Notes under the pieces: model-generated
The model's input: the letters and a program-made list of their open reading frames with translations, nothing else
Database searches by the model: none
What the model was told of the DNA's origin: nothing
Part shown: piece after piece, positions 14,128-19,096 of the stretch
Position numbering within the stretch: position 1 is the stretch's first letter
How the letters are laid out: every line of letters starts with the position of its first letter
Made by a program: the position numbers and the translations under genes
Source: a virus
Virus record (IMG/VR): IMGVR_UViG_3300020463_002005
Location: 1 to 28,427 of that record
DNA length: 28,427 nt
Strand: one strand, 5' to 3'

Positions 14128-14635
14128 TGTTGAGTTGTGCGGTCTTAACATTTTTAGCCTCCTGGACTAGAGCGTCAAAGATCTCTTTATCCATTTTGAG
14201 TTTTACAAAGGTAAACATTTTACCTTGGTATTTAAATGTTCCTGTTTCTTTAGCAATATGCTCACGAATAGTTGTGCTATTCACAACATAGCTAATCTTA
14301 GTCCTAGTTTGCCTACTCTCATTTCCGTTCTGATCTTTGAACTCAAGAATAGTTTCACTGTTCACTTCACTGTTGATACGTTTTGCAAAGTTATTCATTG
14401 CAATCGCATACATTTGCTCTTCAGCGGCCTGTTGGAAGATTGACTCACCTGCACCGCAAGCATACGCCATATCTTTTTTCCACCAAAACCAACCTTCAGC
14501 ACCTGCTTCTACACAGTTTGCATACCACTTAGGTTGTGCATAAGTGTCACGTTCTGCAATAGTAGTCATACTTGAACATGCACCTAGAGTGCCAAGTAGT
14601 CCTAGTACTGCAATTGATTTGAGAATGCCTTTCAT
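14120..14635 (-). CDS. LPP20-like lipoprotein, 171 aa
   Basis: The signal MKGILKSIAVLGLLGTLGAC ends in lipobox LGAC with Cys20. The mature part has PKWYANC, then AYACGAGESIFQQAAEEQMY with AIAMNNFAKRINSEV. This resembles the LPP20/LpoB-like fold, in which a W...YACGxxxxxxxxxAxxxAxxxA segment precedes a mixed alpha/beta domain. The second half (TRTKISYVVNSTTI, KMFTFVKLKMDKEIF) completes that fold. GGAGG lies six bases before the ATG. It follows the 52-residue protein by 15 bases and overlaps the next lipoprotein by 8, so the unit starts at the promoter at 14852-14880. Role unknown, probably envelope. Confidence 0.7.
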   Translation of the reverse strand: MKGILKSIAVLGLLGTLGACSSMTTIAERDTYAQPKWYANCVEAGAEGWFWWKKDMAYACGAGESIFQQAAEEQMYAIAMNNFAKRINSEVNSETILEFKDQNGNESRQTRTKISYVVNSTTIREHIAKETGTFKYQGKMFTFVKLKMDKEIFDALVQEAKNVKTAQLNNG

Positions 14636-14650
14636 TTTTGCCTCCTAGCC

Positions 14651-14809
14651 TTAGTTAACGAAAGAAACAACTTTGTTGAACAATTCTGTTACTTGTTCAG
14701 CATTAGTTGCCAGTTGAATTTTAGCATCAGCCCACGACTGTGTCTGATACTCTACAATCTTGTCCTTCTCTTGAACAAGAAACTCTTTCACTGTATTAAT
14801 CGTTTCCAT
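14651..14809 (-). CDS. Small helical protein, 52 aa
   Basis: A short frame with an excellent Shine-Dalgarno (AAGGAGG seven bases before ATG 14809). The product begins METINTVKEFLVQEKDKIVE and ends ATNAEQVTELFNKVVSFVN. It looks like one or two amphipathic helices with no signal or membrane segment. The VTELFNKVV end is faintly phasin-like, but this is too short to name. It is the first gene after the promoter at 14852-14880 and precedes three lipoprotein genes by 15 bases. Function unknown. Confidence 0.65.
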   Translation of the reverse strand: METINTVKEFLVQEKDKIVEYQTQSWADAKIQLATNAEQVTELFNKVVSFVN

Positions 14810-14851
14810 AAAATTGCCTCCTTAAAAGCCTTAATGGTTAATGTTACATAT

Positions 14852-14890
14852 AATATAACATAGGTAATTGAAAAGGTCAACCTATTTTGG
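14852..14890 (-). promoter_or_regulatory. Promoter, copy A of the CCAAAATAGGTTGAC block
   Basis: The minus strand reads CCAAAATAGGTTGACC (14875-14890, -35 TTGACC at 14875-14880), a 17-base spacer and TATATT (14852-14857), with TG one base upstream of the -10 (extended -10). It drives the 52-residue protein and lipoproteins. Similar blocks occur at 16033-16071 and 16447-16462. Confidence 0.75.
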
Positions 14891-14907
14891 CTAACCTTTT
14901 TTACCAA

Positions 14908-15480
14908 TTAATGCCAACGATAAAAGATGTGTGTTGAAATGCTACCGACTAATTGAATTTGCTTTGCCCATTTAGGTGAAACATAGTCAGCATGATAATG
15001 TGTAGCACCTTCTGTGATACCTCGCATCTTGTCAGTATGTACAATTTTATATGCAATAATTTGTGCCATACGCCAAGCATCGCTGTCTCGAATAGTATCG
15101 GCTTTACCGTCACAGTACCAACTGAATTGGCAACGATGTTTGATCGGATAATAGATACGTTCTTTTGGTGCTAGGTCTTTGTGTTGTCTAGTCTTCCAAC
15201 TTTCTTTAATTGGACCTTCTTTGACAACTTCGCAGATTGTATTAGGATAACGAGTATCCTTAACTCTGTTAAGAACTACATCAGCAACCGCATATTGTCC
15301 TGCTAGTGGTTCTGATTTAGCTTCAAAGTAAATGTTTTGTGCCAAACAATATAGTTCTGGCTGGTTGTATTCTGTGTACAATTCGTCGATCGCTGGATCT
15401 TGAAATGTACTGGCTTGTGATTGAGCAAAAGCGGTCGATAAACTCATAACGGCTATTACCCAGTATATTATAGATTTCAT
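14908..15480 (-). CDS. SleB-type cell wall hydrolase, exported, 190 aa
   Basis: A Hydrolase_2 (SleB/CwlJ-like) peptidoglycan hydrolase, probably an N-acetylglucosamine-releasing or transglycosylase-type enzyme. Motifs are YCLAQNIYFEAKSEPLAGQY (with likely catalytic Glu53), AVADVVLNRVKDTRYPNTIC, CQFSWYCDG, then GATHYHADYVSPKWA and a final HIFY. All match the family pattern. ATG 15480 is chosen: it has GAGGAA four bases upstream and gives a signal peptide ending about residue 19 (TAFA). An ATG at 15492 is also possible. The enzyme could be the endolysin, exported by the host Sec system, or a wall-remodelling enzyme. A terminator at 15516-15541 precedes the gene, and the promoter feeding it is not obvious. 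Confidence 0.88.
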   Translation of the reverse strand: MKSIIYWVIAVMSLSTAFAQSQASTFQDPAIDELYTEYNQPELYCLAQNIYFEAKSEPLAGQYAVADVVLNRVKDTRYPNTICEVVKEGPIKESWKTRQHKDLAPKERIYYPIKHRCQFSWYCDGKADTIRDSDAWRMAQIIAYKIVHTDKMRGITEGATHYHADYVSPKWAKQIQLVGSISTHIFYRWH

Positions 15481-15515
15481 TAAGTTCCTCATGTTATTAT
15501 TTAAAGTTGATCGGT

Positions 15516-15541
15516 AAAAACTAAACTACACAGTTTAGTTT
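15516..15541 (-). terminator. AT-rich intrinsic terminator after the 152-aa gene
   Basis: AAACTAAACT pairs perfectly with AGTTTAGTTT over a GTGT loop (arms 15532-15541 and 15518-15527) and runs into two more T residues on the minus strand. The arm overlaps the stop of the gene at 15535. A ten-pair stem of low GC makes it a moderate terminator. Confidence 0.6.
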
Positions 15542-15993
15542 CTCCTCATTTGTGCTATTTCTGTTGCTTGTTTCGAACCTGTCTTATCGTCATCATCAGC
15601 AAACACAGGTACAAGATTTGACTTGTGCATCATTGCAATACCTACAAGTTTACGTTCACCTGTATATTGCATTGGCTCTTTCTTCGTTGCAGGAGTAAAA
15701 CTTTCCTTAGAAGCAAGACTTGGTACATGTTGTGTCTCACGTATATTAGCACCTGAAAAATGCCAAGGTGTTGTAACTGCTGAAGGCTTTGCCTTTGGCT
15801 TATAGTTACCACTTACATAATCTACATACTCATCGAAAGTCATAAGATTATTATGACAACCTAGTTGTTTCATATGTTTGTTGTGTTCTTTGTGTTGTTT
15901 TTGTAAACGTTCTAATTTGCTGGCAGTCATTTTAGATACCTTACGTTTTTTTGTATTGAGCGTGGTCATGCCACGTACTAAACTCATTGTCAT
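15535..15993 (-). CDS. Conserved phage-type basic protein, 152 aa
   Basis: This is similar in pattern to a conserved T4-like marine phage protein of unknown role (from memory). It has a basic helical N-terminus (TASKLERLQKQHKEHNKHMK), then MTFDEYVDYVSGNYKPK, a Pro-rich linker, and the C-terminal TGERKLVGIAMMHKSNLVPV that is usually best conserved. The start is uncertain: ATG 15993 lacks a clear Shine-Dalgarno, while an internal ATG 21 codons in (15930) has TAAGGT seven bases upstream. There is no membrane segment or signal. It is driven by the promoter at 16033-16061 and ends in the terminator at 15516-15541, so it forms a unit of its own. Confidence 0.65.
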   Translation of the reverse strand: MTMSLVRGMTTLNTKKRKVSKMTASKLERLQKQHKEHNKHMKQLGCHNNLMTFDEYVDYVSGNYKPKAKPSAVTTPWHFSGANIRETQHVPSLASKESFTPATKKEPMQYTGERKLVGIAMMHKSNLVPVFADDDDKTGSKQATEIAQMRRN

Positions 15994-15997
15994 TTTC

Positions 15998-16053
15998 TGC
16001 GCCTACCTGTTGCCTATTAACATTATATGTATAATATACACTCAGTAGGCGCA
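15998..16053. repeat. Inverted repeat TGCGCCTAC...GTAGGCGCA around a promoter
   Basis: Perfect 9-base arms at 15998-16006 and 16045-16053 are 38 bases apart. One arm lies in the spacer of the promoter at 16033-16061, the other just before ATG 15993. They could be paired operators. Only one arm would be in the RNA, so an RNA hairpin is unlikely. Confidence 0.5.
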
Positions 16054-16071
16054 AAAGTCAACCTATTTTGG
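16033..16071 (-). promoter_or_regulatory. Promoter, copy B of the CCAAAATAGGTTGAC block
   Basis: CCAAAATAGGTTGACT (16056-16071), with -35 TTGACT at 16056-16061, a 17-base spacer and TATATT at 16033-16038, all on the minus strand. It lies just after the stop of the HTH gene and drives the gene at 15535-15993. Confidence 0.75.
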
Positions 16072-16079
16072 TAACCTAA

Positions 16080-16340
16080 TTAGGCAGTTACTCTTCTTCT
16101 TGAGATTGTGTACTCAAGAGTTGGTCTACCTTGGTAACCAGTTTCTGCTGTTTTAGTTTTTACATTAAAACCTGCATCTCTGATTTCAGAAATTCTAGCA
16201 CCTGGACTAGCAATATCTAATTTGTCTTTTAAACCTTCTAATGTGAAAGTTTTACCTGTACCCCAGTAGTTAGCTAGGATTTGTTGGTTCTGTGATCCGA
16301 CTCTAAAGTATTTAGATCCAGTTGTATTTGATTTTACCAT
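16080..16340 (-). CDS. Small winged-HTH-like protein, 86 aa
   Basis: ATG 16340 has AAGGAG seven bases upstream. An in-frame ATG at 16415 would run through a terminator hairpin and is less likely. Residues about 18-75 look like a winged helix-turn-helix (HTH_39-like): QILANYWGTGKTFTLEGLKD and KLDIASPGARISEIRDAGFN, then a basic wing with TKTAETGYQGRPTLEYTIS. The recognition helix would be SPGARISEIRDAG. The protein is basic and short, fitting a phage transcription regulator. It forms its own unit: promoter block C and a terminator-like hairpin upstream, promoter B immediately downstream. Function inferred from fold only. Confidence 0.7.
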   Translation of the reverse strand: MVKSNTTGSKYFRVGSQNQQILANYWGTGKTFTLEGLKDKLDIASPGARISEIRDAGFNVKTKTAETGYQGRPTLEYTISRRRVTA

Positions 16341-16358
16341 ATTGGTCTCCTTTGTATT

Positions 16359-16382
16359 AAAAAAAGAGCCCAAAAGAGCTCT
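16359..16382 (-). terminator. Intrinsic terminator or attenuator before the HTH gene
   Basis: AGAGCTC pairs with GGGCTCT (one G-U pair, only valid in the minus-strand RNA) over a TTTT loop and is followed by at least six T. It sits 19 bases before the HTH start codon and downstream of promoter block C. It would end thermonuclease transcripts or attenuate the HTH leader. Confidence 0.65.
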
Positions 16383-16446
16383 CTTCATTGTTTCTAGTTT
16401 ATCTAATTTAAACATAATACATACATACTACATTCTTTTAAACAAA

Positions 16447-16462
16447 AGTCAACCTATTTTGG
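16447..16462 (-). promoter_or_regulatory. Copy C of the CCAAAATAGGTTGAC block (-35 region)
   Basis: The minus strand reads CCAAAATAGGTTGACT, identical to copy B over 16 bases, just past the thermonuclease stop. The expected -10 at 17 bases is poor; TATGTA at 19 bases or TATTAT further down are alternatives. It would start the HTH gene transcript. Confidence 0.5.
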
Positions 16463-16466
16463 TAAA

Positions 16467-16931
16467 TTATTTCATTTTTTCAACTGCTTCGTCGTATTCT
16501 TGGCGTGAAACAACACCTTCACGTAGTAATTTCTCGCGATTTGCTAGGTGTTTCATCTCAATTTCGTCTTTAGATCCACCAAAATATGCTACAGCATGTC
16601 CCTCTTCAATAAGTATATCAGTGGCTCGCTTATCGTCGACGATGAAGTCTCCAAGGATTCTTCCGAATTTTCCTTTTTTGTCTTCTCCGCTTCTGTCAAT
16701 TTCTGTTTTGAGATGTTGTGTTGATCCAATTGGTAACAATTCTTTGAGTCTGTCTTTTGATGCGAGTCCAAAGGTCTTTTCCACTTTGTCTCTTGTTCTT
16801 GATTCTGGAGTATCAATACCCATCATACGGACACGTTCCTTGTGCATCCAGATACCAAATCCTAAGTCAATATCAATATCAACAGTATCTCCATCTACTA
16901 CTCTTAATACTTTACATTTATACTCGTACAT
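16467..16931 (-). CDS. Thermonuclease (staphylococcal nuclease-like), 154 aa
   Basis: A Ca2+-dependent endo/exonuclease of DNA and RNA. The SNase fold opens with VLRVVDGDTVDIDIDLGF. The active-site residues sit exactly where staphylococcal nuclease has them: Arg35, Asp40 and Glu43 in RVRMMGIDTPES. The second catalytic Arg is Arg91 in GKFGRILGDF. The C-terminal helices end with LLREGVVSRQEYDEAVEKMK, a short SHOCT-like tail. There is no signal peptide, so it acts in the host cytoplasm, plausibly in degradation of host DNA or phage recombination. It follows the small membrane gene directly; GGGGG lies before the ATG. Its transcript probably ends at 16359-16382. Confidence 0.92.
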   Translation of the reverse strand: MYEYKCKVLRVVDGDTVDIDIDLGFGIWMHKERVRMMGIDTPESRTRDKVEKTFGLASKDRLKELLPIGSTQHLKTEIDRSGEDKKGKFGRILGDFIVDDKRATDILIEEGHAVAYFGGSKDEIEMKHLANREKLLREGVVSRQEYDEAVEKMK

Positions 16932-17129
16932 TTATCTACCCCCTATATAACCAGCTATGATGCCGATCATTCCTGTTAAGCTCATTTTCATGAGCGTGAT
17001 TACGCTTTCGTCAACTGGTCTGTTTTCTTGTAGGGCAACATAATAATCTCCGATTATAATTACTCCTAGAAGTGTCAGCACACCTATAACTAGTGCGACT
17101 ACTATTAAGTCTTTTAAGTTTTTTATCAT
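16932..17129 (-). CDS. Small two-helix membrane protein, 65 aa (holin candidate)
   Basis: ATG 17129 overlaps the upstream TGA in an ATGA junction; the longer frame to 17270 lies inside the neighbour and is rejected. The protein has two membrane helices: LIVVALVIGVLTLLGVIII (about 7-25) and SLTGMIGIIAGYIGG (about 49-64). Between them is a charged loop with ENRPVDESVITLMK. The small size and two helices would suit a phage holin or antiholin, and a SleB-type hydrolase lies 1.4 kb downstream. This role is inference; small conserved membrane proteins of other function look the same. Confidence 0.65.
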   Translation of the reverse strand: MIKNLKDLIVVALVIGVLTLLGVIIIGDYYVALQENRPVDESVITLMKMSLTGMIGIIAGYIGGR

Positions 17130-17452
17130 GTGTCTTGCCCCCATTCTTCCATTATAAATTCTCCGAACGCTTGTCCAAAGAGCCACATCAATACAAGGAT
17201 TACTCCTACTATACAAATTGTTAGTGTCCAAATCCAAATTTGCACTAACGGGTGTTTGCCCGTTGTCCAATGTATTAATCTTTTTATTTTGTTCTTCAAC
17301 CCGTCTAACATAAACTTACCTACAATCCAACGTAACAATCTCATTACAATTAGTATAGGTGAGCTTAATACATCAAACAGTATTAAGAACAAGTCTACAG
17401 CAAGGTCCACAATGTGGTCTATATTCAACCATTTGCGGAATCGTTGCCACAT
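17126..17452 (-). CDS. Membrane protein, 108 aa
   Basis: No family is recognised. It has a hydrophobic N-terminal region (VDLAVDLFLILFDVLSSPIL, about 16-35), a basic middle (LKNKIKRLIHWTTGK), and a strong C-terminal helix (IWTLTICIVGVILVLMWLFG, about 74-93). The start MWQRFRKWLNI is amphipathic and basic. The ATG shares TAATG with the upstream stop (1-base overlap), and its TGA overlaps the next ATG, so it belongs to a tight run of small membrane proteins (17652 to 16932). Together these might form a lysis or membrane-modification module; this is a guess from packing. Confidence 0.62.
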   Translation of the reverse strand: MWQRFRKWLNIDHIVDLAVDLFLILFDVLSSPILIVMRLLRWIVGKFMLDGLKNKIKRLIHWTTGKHPLVQIWIWTLTICIVGVILVLMWLFGQAFGEFIMEEWGQDT

Positions 17453-17652
17453 TAGTCACTCGATCCGACCATTTCAAATAGTGCTGGACCAAATGTACTT
17501 CCTGCCCAACCTAATGCTACAATAGTTACTACTCCTAGTACTAACCATTTCATCTTAAAATCGTCCACTACCATTTTAAGTCCTAATAGTTCGTTACCTA
17601 ATATACGAACACTTACTTCTAGTTTACCTTGATCATCAGGTTCTTTAGCCAT
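17452..17652 (-). CDS. Single-span membrane protein, 66 aa
   Basis: The function is not recognised. A polar N-terminal half (AKEPDDQGKLEVSVRILGNE) with an amphipathic helix precedes one membrane helix (WLVLGVVTIVALGWAGSTFG, about 36-55) and a short tail ending SSD. AGGAG lies six bases before the ATG, and the Shine-Dalgarno overlaps the stop of the preceding gene. It is the first of three consecutive membrane genes. Confidence 0.62.
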   Translation of the reverse strand: MAKEPDDQGKLEVSVRILGNELLGLKMVVDDFKMKWLVLGVVTIVALGWAGSTFGPALFEMVGSSD

Positions 17653-17655
17653 TTA

Positions 17656-17868
17656 TTACTCCTGGATTTCGCTACTTTCGGGCATACAGTCTAATTGTAT
17701 ACGATAGAACTCATTAGTCAAATTATGTGACCATGCTGATCTATCAATAAGTTCTTCACATTGGTGTTGTGGCATTGGAGTATTAAATGCATATTGATTT
17801 CCAATATACAACCATTCTCCCATTGCAGTTTTACCCCACATACTTAATACTAAGACGAACATTTCCAT
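17656..17868 (-). CDS. Unknown small secreted or anchored protein, 70 aa
   Basis: The start MEMFVLVLSMWGKTA is mildly hydrophobic. The body reads EWLYIGNQYAFNTPMPQHQC, then EELIDRSAWSHNLTNEFYRI with QLDCMPESSE. The layout (short hydrophobic start, xQCEE, a later DCMP) is like phage small proteins with two Cys, comparable to the 72-residue protein at 5580. GGGAG lies six bases before the ATG. It follows the small basic protein by two bases and precedes the membrane trio by three. Function unknown. Confidence 0.6.
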   Translation of the reverse strand: MEMFVLVLSMWGKTAMGEWLYIGNQYAFNTPMPQHQCEELIDRSAWSHNLTNEFYRIQLDCMPESSEIQE

Positions 17869-17870
17869 TG

Positions 17871-18014
17871 TTATCTCCCTTGCCCTTTATACTTTTTGTA
17901 AGAACGTTTCTTGTGTTTGTTCATTGAACTAAACTTTGTTCTACTGTGATTATTTCCTATACTTGTTTTTTTTGGTTGTGTTTCATGTGCTTCAAAAGTT
18001 TTATGTAACTTCAT
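17871..18014 (-). CDS. Small very basic protein, 47 aa
   Basis: A short frame with a strong Shine-Dalgarno (AAGGAGG three bases before ATG 18014). The product starts MKLHKTFEAHETQPKKTS and ends in the highly basic SMNKHKKRSYKKYKGQGR. The basic tail suggests nucleic-acid or ribosome binding. I recall short phage proteins with a similar NKxKRRSYKKYRGQG ending in cyanophages, but cannot verify it. It is the first gene downstream of the tmRNA terminator. An AATAAATA (18036-18043), a weak late-promoter match, lies 22 bases before the ATG and may drive it and the following membrane genes. Confidence 0.7.
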   Translation of the reverse strand: MKLHKTFEAHETQPKKTSIGNNHSRTKFSSMNKHKKRSYKKYKGQGR

Positions 18015-18054
18015 AACCCTCCTTGGTTATATAGGTATTTATTAAAAAAAGCCA

Positions 18055-18077
18055 TAAAAAAAGACCCTTAGGGTCTT
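18055..18077 (-). terminator. Intrinsic terminator of the tmRNA gene
   Basis: AAGACCC pairs with GGGTCTT over a TAA loop (18061-18077), and the minus strand continues into a run of T. A textbook rho-independent terminator right after the tmRNA coding piece. Confidence 0.85.
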
Positions 18078-18409
18078 AAAGTGCGACTTTTCTGTTGCTA
18101 GGTAAGTCGCCAACCCCGAGTGATTACGCCGCTAGGGCAAAATCCTCATTGACAGCGAAGTCATTAAGTGCACCGAAGTTCACGAAAGTAAATTCGCCGT
18201 TGTTTACAGTTGCTTTTGCATTTGTAAAGTTTCTTCGCGTTAACCGAGCTTAGATCCGGATAACTCCACAACATCTATTAACTACCAGTCGATCCTATTT
18301 CAGGCCCATCATAAGCACACTAGATAGTGTGTGCTTAATGTGTTTATGGTGGACCTGCCCGGTACCGCCCCGGGGTCCTGCATAGCGTTTGAATTGCTTC
18401 AACGTTATG
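18078..18409 (-). ncRNA. ssrA: tmRNA, circularly permuted two-piece type
   Basis: The acceptor piece comes first. It starts with a hairpin capped by a GCAA tetraloop (from 18409), then a T-arm (CCCGG, 7-base loop, CCGGG), then CAGGTCC and encoded ACCA ending at 18347. A 39-base intervening segment (18308-18346) with a 9-pair stem follows. The coding piece begins GGGCCTG at 18307. GGGCCTG pairs with CAGGTCC over seven pairs with G3-U70, the alanyl-tRNA synthetase identity element. GGATCGACTGG is the usual tmRNA D-region. The tag frame runs to TAA at 18124-18126 and ends NEDFALAA, the typical ClpXP/ClpAP degron ending. The resume codon is probably GTA (18207) or GCA (18213), giving about 27-29 codons. 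A helix at 18083-18110 closes the 3' end. Permuted tmRNAs are known from alphaproteobacteria and marine picocyanobacteria. Confidence 0.92.
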
Positions 18410-18415
18410 TTTATA

Positions 18416-18444
18416 TTTATACACTCTTTTTATATAGATGTCAA
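18416..18444 (-). promoter_or_regulatory. Consensus sigma70 promoter of the tmRNA gene
   Basis: TTGACA (18439-18444), a 17-base spacer and TATAAA (18416-18421) on the minus strand. The expected start, about 7 bases on, coincides with the first base of the acceptor-piece hairpin (18409). It overlaps the 3' end of the DUF3307 gene. Confidence 0.85.
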
Positions 18445-18801
18445 GATAAGAACGTAAGAAAGATAACAAGTATAGTGTAAAGTTTGATCTATTGCCTGTG
18501 TAATCCAATATGCTTTTTGGTCTGTTGTCCATTTGTATCTTTTTATTATTCTTGTTTTAACATAATCAATAATAAAATGGAGTACGTAATCTAACAATGC
18601 TATTGAGATTGACATTAGAAAATTATTAGTTATTAATGCTATTACAACAAAGGTAAGTCCTGCATGATCGCCTGCATGGATATATCCCTTAAGGCTCTTA
18701 AGGTCGCTTTTATCTCCTGGAGTTTTTCTTAAAGATTGTATTGCCAAGTCGGCAATGGCGTGTTTAACAAGTAGTCCATATAGAATTATCAAACCTTCCA
18801 T
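18430..18801 (-). CDS. DUF3307-family membrane protein, 123 aa
   Basis: The DUF3307 pattern is visible: LLVKHAIADLAIQ at the N-terminus, GYIHAGDHAGLTFVVIALIT, LLDYVLHFIIDYVKTRI, and YWITQAIDQTLHYTCYLS near the end. Conserved His and Asp residues (HAGDHAG, HFIIDY, DQTLHY) lie at membrane-helix edges, which hints at metal or substrate binding. Four hydrophobic segments span about residues 4-18, 48-62, 64-80 and 103-121. Members occur in bacteria and phages with no assigned activity. AAGGA lies 11 bases before the ATG. It follows the cold-shock gene by 15 bases, and its end carries the tmRNA promoter. Confidence 0.78.
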   Translation of the reverse strand: MEGLIILYGLLVKHAIADLAIQSLRKTPGDKSDLKSLKGYIHAGDHAGLTFVVIALITNNFLMSISIALLDYVLHFIIDYVKTRIIKRYKWTTDQKAYWITQAIDQTLHYTCYLSYVLILTSI

Positions 18802-18816
18802 ACTTTGGACTTTCCT

Positions 18817-19035
18817 TTACTGTTCTGGTGTGTGGATGACTGCTATGTCAACTGCAACGGGTTTACCGTTATGGTCGTCTAGTTCGTAGTCAATGACCAT
18901 GCCTTCAACTACCTTCTTTACGCCTGCTTTGCGAAACTCTGAAATGTGTACGAACAAGTCTGCTTGTCCTTCGTCACGTGATATAAATCCGTAACCTTTT
19001 ACGTGATTGTACCATTTTAATTTGCCCTGCTTCAT
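18817..19035 (-). CDS. cspA: Cold-shock-domain protein, 72 aa
   Basis: A single cold-shock domain, an RNA/ssDNA chaperone. Both RNA-binding motifs are intact: RNP1 as KGYGFIS (residues 13-19) and RNP2 as DLFVHIS. The fold opens with MKQGKLKWYNHVKGYGF and ends with VDIAVIH. The length is standard. AGGG lies upstream of ATG 19035. A 12-pair hairpin (19056-19089) in the leader separates it from the Hc1-like gene. It may act in antitermination or translation of structured phage mRNAs. The symbol denotes family only. Confidence 0.92.
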   Translation of the reverse strand: MKQGKLKWYNHVKGYGFISRDEGQADLFVHISEFRKAGVKKVVEGMVIDYELDDHNGKPVAVDIAVIHTPEQ

Positions 19036-19055
19036 GTGTTGCCCTTCATTAAGTA

Positions 19056-19089
19056 TACAGGGCGTAAAAAATAACTCTTACGCCCTGTA
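19056..19089 (-). other. Strong intercistronic hairpin before the cold-shock gene
   Basis: TACAGGGCGTAA (19056-19067) pairs perfectly with TTACGCCCTGTA (19078-19089) over a 10-base loop. It lies between the Hc1-like stop and the cold-shock Shine-Dalgarno. No T-run follows on the minus strand, so it is a processing, stability or leader element, not a clear terminator. Confidence 0.6.
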
Positions 19090-19096
19090 GTATTTA

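Noticed and set aside
16342-16950. 202-codon plus-strand frame over the thermonuclease gene
   Set aside because: Antisense to a gene with intact catalytic motifs; composition is shadow-like.
18344-18532. 62-codon frame across the acceptor piece of the tmRNA
   Set aside because: Explained by the structured RNA and the end of the DUF3307 gene; no ribosome site.
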